From Heterobilharzia americana (taxonomy: Eukaryota; Platyhelminthes; Trematoda; Strigeidida; Schistosomatidae), in NCBI GenBank assembly GCA_944470555.2, contig OX104127.1, forward strand, positions 43,327,934 to 43,391,933: 64,000 nt of DNA, read 5' to 3'. The notes under the pieces are model-generated. The model was not told the origin of the DNA and did no database searches. It saw nothing but the letters and a program-made list of their open reading frames with translations. The translations under genes were made by a program, and so were the position numbers. This document shows, one piece after another, positions 26,046 to 37,502 of this stretch; the first letter of the stretch is position 1, and each line of letters opens with the position of its first letter.

Positions 26046-26820
26046 AATACTCTGGATTCACTGTTAGTGCTGTATACCCAGTATACAGCAAAGGAGGATT
26101 TGCTTATTGTCTTGATACAAGGAGCAAAAACTGTTGGTGCAGATAGAAATTCTTTATAAATACTTTATTCTAACTGCTATCTTAAAACTGAATGAAAACT
26201 CTTTATCTGTTAATGCTAAAGCATTTTCAGAAATCTTATTTAGGGATTCATTATTTTATATTCTATCTAATGTTGACTATTCATCATTTTTATAAGAGTA
26301 AAACTTGTGCTCTGTAGTAGAATATAATTCCATTTTTATTGATTTATCAGATTTATCACATAATGTAACAATATTGTTTAGTGGATTACGTTTCAGACAT
26401 ACCACATAACACATACAACAGGAATGACTCAGTCCCTGTTTCGAATATATAGAAAATCTTACTACCCATTTCACAAAGAGACGAGGAAATTAGGACTACA
26501 TAGAGGATATCTTAAAGTTGTGTAGTTATCTTCCTATGACCATGGACAGACAATAAGTTATGTCCGAGAGATAATCTGTTAAACAATACTTACTGTTACA
26601 CTGTGTAATCAATCTAATGAATCAACTAGAAATGGTATTCATCATTTAATTATTCTGAAGGTTTAATTGACTTCTGATATCCGTAAAGCATGATAAACAC
26701 TTTGATATTATTCTTTCTTGTTTTATAACACTTTCGCTCGTATTTACTTTTTTGTCAAATTGTTATAGTATGGCTTAAATTTGGAAAATACTTCCATCCT
26801 ATTACTTTTAGGATTGTATA
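24775..26820. other. Unique-looking DNA with one (AT)n repeat
   Basis: No gene or retroelement recognised. A pure (AT)n run lies at 25991-26042. Confidence 0.45.
25991..26042. repeat. (AT)n microsatellite
   Basis: About 26 AT units. Confidence 0.97.
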
Positions 26821-26827
26821 GATTATT

Positions 26828-27436
26828 TTTCTCCTTGAGTTCCTAGTGGAATATAGGGCTTTAGTAGCACGCCTCCATTCCACTCTCTTGTCTGCAGTCT
26901 TCAAAACCTGGCGCCACGACTGCCCACAAGCTTTCATTTCTTCCTCACATGATCTCTTCCGTGTCACCCTTGGAAGTCGTCTGGGTGACCGGAGTAGATT
27001 ATTGACTTCTCTCCAGTTGACAGTTTGAAGAGTCCACTTCCATTCCATCTGCAAATTCCTCGCAGATTCCTAGTCTAGCACTTCCATGCTATACCTCCTC
27101 ATCTCCTTTTCTTCAATCTGGGTAGCCTTTGCTAGCTTCATACGTGGTGAGGACATTCCATGTCCCCATCCTTACTTTTGCTTTCATCGAGAGGAGAGAA
27201 GACACATTAGCCGACTGGCTTCCTGAAGGCTCTCGCCAACCGGCGTCATTTCGTCTCTCCTATTCCAACCAGGAATAAATTTGTTTTTATTTTTTTTTAT
27301 TTCTTTGTACTCTGAAGTTTCTGTAGTGGTTGGATTGGTTTTCCGTGGTAGGGTTGGTAGCCCTATGCCCAACCTTCCCTGTTTATCCGGGCTTAGGACT
27401 GGCTAGTAACTAGTGAACGAGTTAACCAGGTGAGGT
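26828..27436 (-). mobile_element. Internally deleted RTE-like element: 5' end fused to 3' end
   Basis: The minus strand starts with the same 5' leader as the element at 7.9 kb ('actagttactagcc' region, then ESLQEASRLMCLLS). It enters the endonuclease start (WTLQTVNWREV, about 27030) up to SPRRLP. It then passes directly into the 3' terminal coding segment TRKRSCEEEMKACGQSWRQ and RVEWRRATKALYSTRN, ending with the 3' boundary near 26830. Most of the endonuclease and the whole reverse transcriptase are absent. The 99-codon frame 27054-26755 crosses the fusion point without a stop. Confidence 0.8.
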
Positions 27437-27439
27437 TAT

Positions 27440-28085
27440 TTGTGCAGATATTGACTTAAAAAGGGACTTTATTTTGTAAAGTGAAGGAAATGTCAAATAA
27501 CTCAAAAAGTTAACGAGAAAGCAGACAGTTTTGATATAAATCTTTTAAGTAGTGTAGGCTGAAAATAACCTTACATATAAGATATGATGTAATCTAGTTT
27601 CGTATCTGCTTTATTTCATGCTACATTTACTAGTTTTTAATCCTATTAAATCCAGTTCTAAGAATATTATTACTTAACAGAAGTGGAAAAATAGAGTAAC
27701 TATGCTTTTAAATAAATTTATCGCATTTGACCACAACAGATTTTCATATTTATATTAAACTCAAGATGCTAAGAAATGATATTTCTTCTATTCGAGGTGT
27801 AATTAATTGGTTGATCAATATAAGGAACTCTGAATTCTTACACCGCATAATAACAACTTCTAATATAGAGTTCTAGTTTTTATTTTTTGTGACATTTTTT
27901 AACATGTAACTTAAACAGTATAATTTCGTTGATTGAAATCATTCTTCTCCAAGAAAACGGTAATTTAGTTAGCAGAAAAAGGAGAAAAGATTAGTTCATT
28001 AACGTTGCATTAAATGTTACTGAACGATCAATGAATTTCATTCAGTTAAATTCATGAGGGCTTTAGACAAATAATCACATAAGAA
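27440..28085. other. AT-rich unique-looking DNA, nothing recognised
   Basis: No open frame, repeat or RNA signature that I can support. Confidence 0.45.
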
Positions 28086-28099
28086 ATTTATAACACTTT

Positions 28100-28439
28100 C
28101 AAGTTGTTATTCATCGAAGACTGACATCAGTTGGAGGAACAAAGGAAACCTGGGAGCACTGGACAGCTGTTTCGTCCGACTAGTATGGGACTCCTGAGCA
28201 GTGCGCACCCACGACCCCACCAGCAGGGATCGAACCCGCTGGTCGCGGAACCTGAAGGTCGGGGGTTCGATCCCTGCTGGTGGGGTCGTGGGTGCGCACT
28301 GCTCAGGAGTCCCATACTAGTCGGACGAAACAGCTGTCCAGTGCTCCCAGGTTTCGTTCGTTCCTCCAACTGATGTCAGTCTTCGATGAATAACAACTTG
28401 AAATATTTCCAAATCTCCACAACCCCTTCAAAAATTTAA
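28100..28439. mobile_element. Family A near-perfect palindromic insertion, TSD-bounded
   Basis: Minus arm 28100-28236 and plus arm about 28240-28439 are nearly identical inverted copies of the 3' half of family A (tRNA-like B box, ribozyme, 3' end). They are separated by only a few bases. The 12-bp duplication ttataacacttt flanks the insertion (28088-28099 and 28440-28451). Both ribozymes carry the same core defect: CTCAGGA for CTGAGGA. The matching 80-codon frames on both strands reflect the palindrome and are not proteins. Confidence 0.9.
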
Positions 28440-28624
28440 TTATAACACTTTGTCATTGTAGTGTGGTATGTCAGACTGTTTTGTCTGTGTTTATACTATT
28501 GCCTGGGACTGTAAGAATGTGAAATGGTATGCACACTCTTGTTTTCATCGTTTATTAGATGAACATTGCTATGTATTGAAATAACTAAATTAGTTATACT
28601 GTTTACTGACTTGTAATTCTCTGT

Positions 28625-28900
28625 TATATTTTCTTTATTGGACCGGATTGTTCGACCTCTATTGGCATATGGGCTCCTATACAGATACCTCGATATTGCC
28701 TGAATGTTAATTAAAGTAATTTGGTTGATTATGGCTAGCAAGGGAATTAAAGATGAGGGTTTCGTACTAGTTGGAACTCGTCATCTGAATATGCCTACAC
28801 CCCCAGTGAGTGTTGTTGTTCCCACTGAGACTACAACCTCGTACCCATCTCTTCAAACACCAAGGTGTTATCCATTATGCCATGGAGGAACTTTACTGAC
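28625..28900 (-). mobile_element. Sm-alpha-like copy (family B), minus strand
   Basis: Reading the minus strand: A-box-like 'tggcataatggataac', 'tgggtacgaggttg', then a hammerhead-like segment 'agatgacgag' and 'gtacgaaac' (28765-28800), and the tail with 'aggagcccatatgcc'. The first core base is changed (ATGACGA for CTGACGA) and stem II is weak, so it is probably inactive. Confidence 0.75.
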
Positions 28901-28949
28901 TTATTATTATCTACTTTATTATGATATTGTTTTTGGCCAAATAAGGCAA

Positions 28950-31500
28950 GAAAATTTTCTAATCATTCTGGGTTTTTTTTCTCTTCCTTGATATGTAAGA
29001 ACATTTTTGACTGGAATTTCTTCATGTAATCCGATTCAATATGTCTCGTTTTTCTGGGCCAAAAACTAAAAATGATTTACTTATGAAAATGTTTTTAGTG
29101 TTACTTAAAAAGAATTAAATTTTTTAAAAATTTCCCTCGAGAAGTCTGGACCAGACTTCTATGCGAAATGTTGGAAGAATTTTGTTACTAACGCGTTATG
29201 ACTTACACAAATATAAACTATATCTAATGTGAACCTTTTAATTAATGCCTAATACTTGACATAATGTTCAGTTAGATCTTGATCATAGTTCATATAAAGT
29301 CAGAAGAAGTTTTAAAACATGGGAATAACAAAGATGGGTACTTGTTGTTTAAGAACCGAGGTGACACTGCTGTCATTAAGGTTAGAGTATACGAAAGTGA
29401 TAGGTATTTTGAAATACTTCGGTTGTAGATATAATTGTGCATCATAATCAATAATTCTAAAAGGGTTAAACTCAAGACTGGATTTCTGGAGTAATTAAGC
29501 ACCAACATAGGATCTGACGATACTGCATAAGGGTCCAAATTGCCACGCTTCATATCAGCACATCATATGAGAATACATCCAGATGAAAGTTAGATAGATA
29601 AGCAACAAGATGGAGAGTATCAAAGCAAAAAATAGTCATGAAATGGGATATGAAAATTTAGATTAAGGCAATATTTTGATATATCCACTCCAATGAAATC
29701 GATTTTAGTTTTCACTTAGATGTCAACCAAGAAGTCAAAATTTCCCCATATATCTCAGAACAACAGTTAGAAACTGCTTGGACTGATATTGTTTCATTAA
29801 GGTTAACTCTCTTCTAACTTCAGTTAGCATTTAGGGACGAGGCAAATGGCGACTACAACTGTATGACTTATGTCTCTACCATCTAACTCCATGAAGGCTC
29901 ACAATTTCATAAATTGACTTACCTTGTTTATCTAAACACGGAATATACCTCTAAGGTAATGAAATTCTGAAACTTAATCTATGGTAAAGGAAAATACGTT
30001 TCTTGCATTGTGATTCCTTACTGTTTCCTTCCCGACTGACGCAGTATACAATGAAGTTATCAAAATAGTTACAATCATTGATACGAATAAGCTTTGTATG
30101 TGATTGTGTCAAAGGATTTACATTTTCATTCGTATAAGCGTATATTGTATCAGGTGTATAAATACTTTTATCAACTACTGTTTATTTTGAATTCCATTTG
30201 AGTATCTTGTCGTGTTTATAGTTGTTACTGAGCTTTTTACTGACCATAAATTACTTGAAAGGGTGACATATTCTGGTTCAATATAATGGAAGATAATAAT
30301 ATGTGTTGGTCGATTATGGCACTTTAGAAAACAACTTGCTTATTCACCTCAGCTTTCGACTAGTTTATATTTGATGACATTGAAGAAAACTCATAGTTTT
30401 GTAGAGATTCTCAAAAAACTACCGGAATATCAACTAAACTAAATCATCCATGTACATACATAAATATATATGCAACAAATGGGTGACATGTATCTTCCGA
30501 TACAAGTTGTGGTTAATTAAAACTAGGAGATTGTTACGGAATAATGGTTAAAATACTAGAGATCACTCAAGACTTACTATTGGAAAGTCATTTCAAGTTA
30601 TTTAATGGGTTACATAAAAATTAACTTGTTTTCCGGTTCCTTCTGCTTTTTAATTATTCTTCCTATTGTAATAAAATCTAAATCTTCTGAAAATTTTCAT
30701 TAATGGATTGACATGGATATTTCAGATGTTTAGAACAAGCTGATAAGAAAATATCAAATTCATATAAATGTTATGGAAAGTATAGATGCAGTACCTGAGC
30801 TACAAAATTTCTCTCACATACTTCAATTGAGTCTTCAAAGAACCGATTTCTTTTCAGTGATATCAATCAACAAATCTGTACAATGACATTTAAACATAAT
30901 CTATGTTTTAAAAAACTCAGTATTTGTCAATCAACAATTCTTTGGTATATAGTGGCCATGAAAATAATATAAGAATGGAAATCATGTAGAAAACATGAAA
31001 TTATTTGACGAAGTGAATAAGTAAATGATAGTTAAAATTAAGGATTGAAAAATTTGTAATAAAACCAGTAAATAGTTGTCAGTGTTCAAGTGAAAGAGAA
31101 ACAAATAAGTCAGTTAAAGATGTTCACTTAATAGCAACAAGAAATTGAAAATGATTAGTTACCTTTATGAATTGGAAAGTTGGAAAAAAATAAAAAGTGA
31201 TAAAGCACAGTAAATAGTAAAGTTACTACTGGATACATAATTATTTCAGTTTTTTTATGGCATAAGCTTCATCATTTCAAATAATACACTTTCTAACAGC
31301 CTTCGGAAGGTTATGTTACATCTTGCAGAAAAGCAAGAAAGGCTTTCACTAATCTGAAATCAATGCGATGTTCTACTTCACTTCAGCGCGAACAACATCC
31401 CGACTTCCAACATTCAAGCCAATCAGGTTGAAAAAACAGAAGATAATTCGATGAGAGAATGTTTATTACTAACAATTGGAATGGTAGTGGTTACATATAG
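28950..31500. other. AT-rich unique-looking DNA, nothing recognised
   Basis: No retroelement motif, ribozyme core or gene signature. The longest frame is 87 codons (29290-29553, minus), unassigned. Confidence 0.45.
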
Positions 31501-31511
31501 TACTCCTTGCA

Positions 31512-31730
31512 CTAACGCAGCCATTTGCAAATGTCTTCGTTTCCTCTCCGTTCCAGTCTTGATTTGCTCTTGACCGGCTCTTCATACACTCTTATCAGCA
31601 GCATCCCCTGTAATACGCCTATGTTGTCCCCTGCGTTGCTCTTGGCAGAAACCTTACCCATTACCGGTAATTCCCTATGATTCCTGCCACCCTCTTGATA
31701 TATACTACTTATATCTGTTGTTATCAGCAA
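31512..31730 (-). CDS. Unidentified 72-codon frame, doubtful
   Basis: Less AT-rich than its neighbours, with a mixed amino-acid composition (GMLLIRVYEEPVKSKSRLER). It abuts the truncated RTE end at 31.73 kb. I recognise no family. It may belong to the same retroelement insertion or be a chance frame. Confidence 0.12.
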   Translation of the reverse strand: MLITTDISSIYQEGGRNHRELPVMGKVSAKSNAGDNIGVLQGMLLIRVYEEPVKSKSRLERRGNEDICKWLR

Positions 31731-32235
31731 CGCCCACTACAAAGTCAGTGCTGCTATATGGTTCAGAAACTTGGCGTGTCACGAAAACCACTTCCTACAA
31801 ACAACTGCAGACATACATCACATCTACAGTTGCCGCCTACACTCACTCGATACTGAAACAAGAAGATGGAGATCAGATGGCCAGAATAATAAGAATAAGC
31901 ATGAAGGAACTCACTCTGGGAATGAACCAACCAAGAATCTATCACTCAACAAATATGCAGACGAAGGGAGTGGAGATGAATTAGATTGGGTACACACTGA
32001 GAAGGCCGATTGGAGACGTCACGCACTAGTCCATACCTTCGAGTGGAATCCAAAGGGAGAACGATGATTTTGGCCTTCTTTGTGAGGGTGACATGGAGGA
32101 TATGGTGTGAGGAGGAAATGAAAGGTTGTGGGGAGTGGTAAAGCCATGTTTTGAAGACTGCAGAGAAGAGAGTGGAATGGAGGCGTGTAACTGAAGCCCT
32201 ACTGTCCACTAGGAACCCAAGGGAAAAAATAATAA
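31730..32235 (+). pseudogene. RTE-like retrotransposon 3' end, 5'-truncated
   Basis: Starts within KSVLLYGSETWRVTKTTSYK, passes a Trp/His-rich stretch (WVHTEKADWRRHALV in a shifted frame) and ends with 'ccactaggaacccaagg' and an (A/AAT) tail near 32235. It is the same family as 24.2 kb. Several frameshifts are present. I found no clear TSD. Confidence 0.8.
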
Positions 32236-32494
32236 TAAATGAATTTTCTGGAATTGTATCTTCATTGTCAGCTAGAGGAGATTGTACAGGCTGGATATGG
32301 TGACATTGTTGAAAATAAATGTATCCACTGAAGTCTTTGAATAAGCGATTTAACAAGTTCTTTTATTGTAATATTTGACTATAGAATTTGTTTTTTGATA
32401 ATAATTCAGTTTATTTATGCTGAAGAGGCTATGGTTCGCGTAAACAAACGCTCAGAAAAATCTTGTTTTAATGTTTTGAACATGCTTGAATCGT

Positions 32495-32665
32495 CTAACA
32501 GTGGAATCCAGGATGCACATTTCATCCTATTTGGAACTCTTCAGCTGGATGTAACTGCCTCCCAGTAAGTGATGTTGTCCCTACTGGGATTCAGACTCGG
32601 GAGTGATCGCTTCGAATGATAGAATGCTATTTACTACACCACCGAGCCACTGAGCTTGAACTGTA
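32495..32665 (-). mobile_element. Sm-alpha-like SINE (family B), minus strand, with hammerhead
   Basis: Minus strand: A box 'tggctcggtggtgtagta', B-box-like 'ccgagtctgaatccc', then the ribozyme and 'attccactg'. Only the 3' two thirds of a unit are present. Confidence 0.8.
32506..32550 (-). ncRNA. Hammerhead ribozyme, core intact, weak stem II (family B)
   Basis: Stem I ATCCAG/CTGGAT (6 bp), core CTGAAGA, stem II GTTC/GGAT with two wobbles, GAAA, stem III ATGTGCAT (3 bp, 2-nt loop), cleavable C. The core bases are conserved, but stem II may be too weak. Confidence 0.6.
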
Positions 32666-32789
32666 TTCAAATATATGCATAATACGATATAAAAGTACTG
32701 TCCGATAGGAAACAAGTTTTTCTGAAACTCTTTCAACTTCATGTATGTTAGGCGTTTGAGTAATAAATAATATAAAACAATTAGTTCCC

Positions 32790-32935
32790 TTTATAAACTT
32801 CGACAAAACAATAAGAAGACGTAAAATGTCTCAACTATGTCATGTATTTGTGCAACACATTTCGAACTGTCTTATCACACGCGTACTTTTCATGTGTATT
32901 TATATGGAAATTCATGAAGATAAGGGGTGACAATA
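32790..32935 (+). repeat. Inverted repeat, left arm, flanking the PLE at 33-34.8 kb
   Basis: About 140 bp ('cgacaaaacaataagaag' to 'ttcatgaagataagg') recur in reverse orientation at 35062-35200 with only a handful of differences. The decayed PLE lies between the arms. Confidence 0.9.
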
Positions 32936-33065
32936 TAAAAACATTTCTAGTAGGAAGGTTAAAGTAGAGGCCAAATAACAAGAAAAATCAACACAGCAAA
33001 AATGATAGTACATCGAACTTAGTTTTGGAGTTGAATTCACTAAGATTTACGGTGATAACAAACTT

Positions 33066-34830
33066 TTCTTCAGCTTACAAAGCTAGTTCAAACCTCCTAA
33101 TAGCTAAGGCCTCAAGAAAGTTAAAGCTCCGCCCCTAACAAGTTTAAAGGAAGCAGCCACGTCAATTCTACGACCTGTCCCAAATATATTTTTCGCGATC
33201 AAGAAACTTGGACGTCTGTTACCAACTTTTATGGGCTCACGTTATTTAATTTGCTTCTAAAGCCACTTTGGAATATATTTCAAGGGCCATACTTCCATGT
33301 ATGTATGACTTCTTGTTTTTGTCACCACATGTACATATGAATTAGTAGACGCACTGGAATGTGACACTTTCATTCACATGCTGTGGGGTTTTGGGGAATA
33401 TACAGGCTTGTTGGCTCCTCTTAATCGAACCCCGGCTGCATAGTAAGTCCTTCTAACAGCAGCGTCAAGTCTCTGTTTAAGAATTGCACTATGAGAGTCA
33501 CTTTTGTACGGGAGACTGATAAAGATATCCTTCTTCGGGACAAACTGAAGATCTGGTTTTGGCTGTCTGATTATTTTATGTCGCTTAATATATCTTGATA
33601 GATAGTTATTTTCCAACAATACTTCAGTCAGTGTTTCTCTTTCATCTTACAAAGCATCCTCTGTCCATATTCGCCGAATCCTACGGAATAACGACTTAAC
33701 TAACGCTCGCTTGTACTGAACTTGACAAAAGTTATGATAGTTCAGATATCGCCCTGCCCATGTAGGTTTTCTGTAAATAGTTCGTTTAATGGATCCATCC
33801 TGTCTCCGGCTTATCAATATATCCAAGAATACGTATGTCAAGGAAACGCTGTTCTGTACTTCGTTCAATTGATTTAGAATTGAAGTAGACTGACTTGAGT
33901 TTTGCCAAATAATCAGGATATCGTCAACATATTTTCGATACAGATGGGCTTGGCATATTAGGTTATCGGCAAAGCTTTCCACATGTGACATAAATATGTC
34001 AGCTAGGAGGGAACCTAAAAGACTTCCCATGGCAGCGCCATCAACCTGGAGGAAATGTTTGCCCTCAAATATGAATTTAATACTAATTGTACATAAAAGT
34101 GGTAGCTCTTTTAAATGATCTAAGGAAATGGGTACTGAAAAATTATGCACAGAAATATAACCATATAAACTGTCAGTTGTCTTGACCAAAGGGACATTTG
34201 TGGATAATGCGTTAACGTCAAATGAATAAATAAATTTTATTTTTATGTTAAGATCCTAAAGGCACTTGATTGCTTTAAATGTATCTTTTAGGGAGTACTT
34301 ACAGAATTGCTTCTTAACGGTATCGAGTAATTCAACTAGCCACTGGGCAAGCTTATGCGTTAACGACTTGCCTATTGACATCATGGGACGTAATGGGTTA
34401 TTCAGCTTGTGTACGTTGGGCAAACCGCAAAGATGTGGGAATCGGTATTCAGTTGTTTTCAGTAAATCGAATCTGTAACTGATAATAACGTTCATATCGA
34501 GCAGTTTCATTAGATTACCGATAACAGTTCCCTGTAACAATTGTAGATCTTCCGGACAACAATCTTTAGTAAATTTATTTTCATCTTCAAGAATAAACGA
34601 CATTTTACATTTATATTCGATTTTATCCATGATCCTGACACCCGAGCCTTTGTCAGGTCTGAGAATAATAATATAAAGGTTGTCTGATAGTTCCTTCATA
34701 GTTCTGAAATGTTCAGAAGTTAGGATGTTTTTCTGATTCTGATGGCTACCACAAAGCTGGTGGGTGATATCTACCATCTTAACTTTCATCAGTTGAAGTT
34801 GGAACGAGAGGTTTCAACCGGCCATATAGG
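33066..34830 (-). pseudogene. Penelope-like element, reverse transcriptase plus decayed GIY-YIG
   Basis: Reading down the minus strand: LRPDKGSGVRIMDK and FPHLCGLPNVHKLNNPLRPM (open frame 34789-34256). Then the palm with FLQVDGAAMGSLLGSLLADI and the catalytic YVDD (33920-33931) followed by YRKPTWAGRYLNYHN (34189-33647). Next is the linker with FISLPYKSDSHSAILKQRL (33619-33374), and a decayed GIY-YIG region ending in EALAIRRFE (about 33090). PLE proteins copy RNA into DNA at the target and carry a GIY-YIG endonuclease. Frame changes between the three open frames and many stops in the endonuclease make it inactive. The reverse transcriptase is the best preserved PLE segment in the window. Confidence 0.88.
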
Positions 34831-35061
34831 TTTCCAAACTGTGAATGGATAGCCAAATATGATGACTGCTTGTGAGGAACACAAATTTAAGTCCAGCGAT
34901 AAGGCTTCTTTCTGATAAACAGACAGTGTCACCGTAGAAAGTTTAGTAACCTACCTAACCGGACTAACAAGGAAAAAGTTAGTGTGATTTTTACTCATAT
35001 TAGCTTTCGGTTTAGGAATAACATTATCACAAAAGTATAAGAATTTTAAATGACATTTTCT

Positions 35062-35200
35062 AATCCCTTATCTTCATGAATTTCCATATAAATATACATG
35101 AAAAGTACGTGTGTGATAAGACAGTTCGAAATGTGTTGCGCAAATACATGACACAGTTCAGATATTTTACGTCTTCTTATTGTTTTGTCGAAATAAAAAT
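35062..35200 (-). repeat. Inverted repeat, right arm, flanking the PLE
   Basis: Reverse-complement partner of 32790-32935. It sits upstream of the PLE coding start (the PLE is on the minus strand). PLEs often carry terminal repeats in direct or inverted orientation, and this pair fits that but could also be an unrelated duplication. Confidence 0.88.
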
Positions 35201-35359
35201 ATATCTTGGTTACTGAGAATGTGAAATAGATATCGTCTTTCAATATCTACAGATGTTTCCTCAACTGACATCTAAAATTATGAACATTGGAATTTATTAA
35301 CAGTCTGCTGTGTACCAGTAATTTTTAGAATTTCCATTAAGAAAAACAAAAAAATAAAG

Positions 35360-36503
35360 AAGGTAACAGGATTTGGATTCCCATCGAGAACCTGGTCTGG
35401 AACGTGATGTCCCCACACTATCTTATCACTGTCTTCCCAATCCACGCCATCTCCACAAATTCCTGCATATTTGTTGGGCGATGGGTTCTTGGTTGATTCG
35501 TGATATATGTCTACAGTTTGTTGGAAATACTTTTCGTAACGCCCCAAGTCTCCCAACCATCACATGGAAGCACTGACTTACTTCACTGGTATTAGTATTG
35601 AAAATCTGGATCTTGCTCACGCTTTATGTTGAGTGCAGTGCAATGCAGTAGATCTCCACACTGATGATTTCAGATTATTGCAGGAAGGCCTGTCTTGCTC
35701 TCTTTCCCATCCTGACTTTCACATCCTCATCTGTGCAGCCACCGACACCTATAGTTGAAACGATGCTGCCCAGTTAGGTAGGTGAGAGAGACTACTTCCT
35801 TTACGATTCTCCCGTCCATCGTGATTGGTGTTTGTTGTTGGTGCTGTTCCTCGTTGGGTATCTTCATCACCTCAGTCTTCTCCACATTCACTTGAAGTCC
35901 CCTCTTCGTTGCCCTGCCTCTTCTGTCAACGTTTTGCTTCTACATCTTCCAGTTTCTGCAACAACACATTAGACATAAATCATCATCGACGAAATCCAAA
36001 TCTTCTTCTAAGGTCTTTTCATCGGTCCAGTCAGTCAGCCAACCAGTCAGACAGCCAGCCAGACAGACAGACAGACAGACAGCGTACACACATCTTTTCA
36101 CAGCTACACACAGTTTCTTGCGTCCTCTGGTCCACTCCACTCAACTCCAATACAATCCAGTTGAGTCGAGTCAAGTCAAGTCAAGTCGACCACAATCACG
36201 AAGATCATCCGTCATGATAGTAGACGTCAACCTTGTCCCTCTCACCTGTCAACCTGTCTTCACTTCAGAGGCATCAGTGAACTGATGCTTTCCATTGTGA
36301 ATCACTTGGCTAGCATTTAGCATCCTCATATTGCATATACATGCTGTTGAATGAGGTTGATACAGGTTTGTGGCACTGGAACTGTAGTGTTGAAGCAGTT
36401 GCCTACCAAATTACTTCTCTTTTGAGGTCTCGATCGAAGGCCTATTCAAAGACGATGAAGTTGAGGTAAAGAACCAATTGACTGTCATTCTATGTTCTGT
36501 TGT

Positions 36504-36536
<33 letters not shown>

Positions 36537-36740
36537 TGTAGCGTAGCGCTGTAATTTGATCTGCACATGATTTGTTCTTCCTGAAGCCAGCCAGTCAGCC
36601 ATCCAGTCAGCTTGTTCTGGTCGTGATCCAGTTGAATGCAGAGCATTTTTCAGTGTCTGCAGAATGATGGGGCATAATATTTGGCTTGGGGTGGACAGCA
36701 GCTTGATTGCGTGTCAGAACTTGCAGAGACTTAAGTCACC
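35360..36740 (-). pseudogene. RTE-like reverse transcriptase fragment with simple-repeat expansions
   Basis: Minus strand, from 36740: GDLSLCK, ALHSTGSRPEQA (about 36650-36615), then a CTGA/CTGG tract, SCADQITALR in a shifted frame, a (TCA)n serine tract (36505-36537), LYLNFIVFE (motif A region, the following Lys is a stop), VIHNGKHQFTDASEVKTG and a CTGT/CTGG tract (about 36040-36090). Then LEEDLDFVDDDLCLM (motif C region, about 35965-36010), VNVEKTEVMKIPNEEQ and LTYLGSIVS. It breaks off near 35360 before the 3' end. Stops and frameshifts are numerous. The order matches RTE/SR2-type elements. Confidence 0.8.
36505..36537. repeat. (GAT)n trinucleotide repeat inside RTE RT
   Basis: About eleven GAT/ATG-phase triplets inside the coding remnant. 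The His-run frame on the minus strand is a shadow of this tract. Confidence 0.95.
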
Positions 36741-36744
36741 TTAA

Positions 36745-37485
36745 TGTTTTCTTCTAGATGACTGCCATTTAATCATTAGGTATGGTTCGTCATATGTCCA
36801 GAGCCTCAGAGTTCTACACTAGTTATCTCTATAAATATTAATCGTAGAACACTTAGATTCTGTATAGATTATGTTCATAACCTGAAGTAAGACAGCATAT
36901 TCGTTGATCACCTCTGAATTTTAACTATTTTTCAAATTAATTAGATTATAAATGGACATACTGTAAGGATATGTTTTAGCTTACATTGCCATTAACATAT
37001 TCATGTTTAGCCATTTCACCTTGTTATACTTACTTCTGTCGAATATTGGTCCAATTTTTACTGAGGATTATAATGCGAAAATTCAATTGTTATCTTAATC
37101 CCACTGTCAAAATTGTCCATTTAATAGGCTTTCATGAACGAAAGAGTTAAATGAAGAGAAAACTGTTTACTAGTCTGTTCTGAAATAAAAATTATTACCC
37201 TCAGATATATTGACGATTTAGTTGATTACTATTGATTAATCTGAACAAAGTTTATACTGCATACAGGAAAGTTTTCACTAGGTTTTAAACATTAAAAAAA
37301 ATAGTGGCTGATTACATTCGAAATTATAAAAAATATATTTATAAAATTTCATTACACCTTTTTGAACTAACTTGTGGTTCACATGTTAACCACACATGAT
37401 ATTTATAAGAGACAAACTAAAAAACCAAACATACAATTGAAACAATGTCCTTTCAAAACAATATTTTCGAAGCTAAGGAGAACAG
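36745..37485. other. AT-rich unique-looking DNA, nothing recognised
   Basis: No frame or repeat signature. Confidence 0.45.
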
Positions 37486-37502
37486 ATAACACATTTTAAT
37501 CT

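Noticed and set aside
25906..26091. ORF across the (AT)n run
   Set aside because: Alternating Tyr-Ile reading of a microsatellite.
34830..35280. Hammerhead in the terminal repeat of the 33-34.8 kb PLE
   Set aside because: The only near match (CTGATAAACAG near 34915) lacks the core GA, and no pairing stem II or GAAA stands at the right distance.
36411..36602. ORF with an 11-His run
   Set aside because: Shadow frame of the (GAT)n tract inside the RTE reverse transcriptase remnant.
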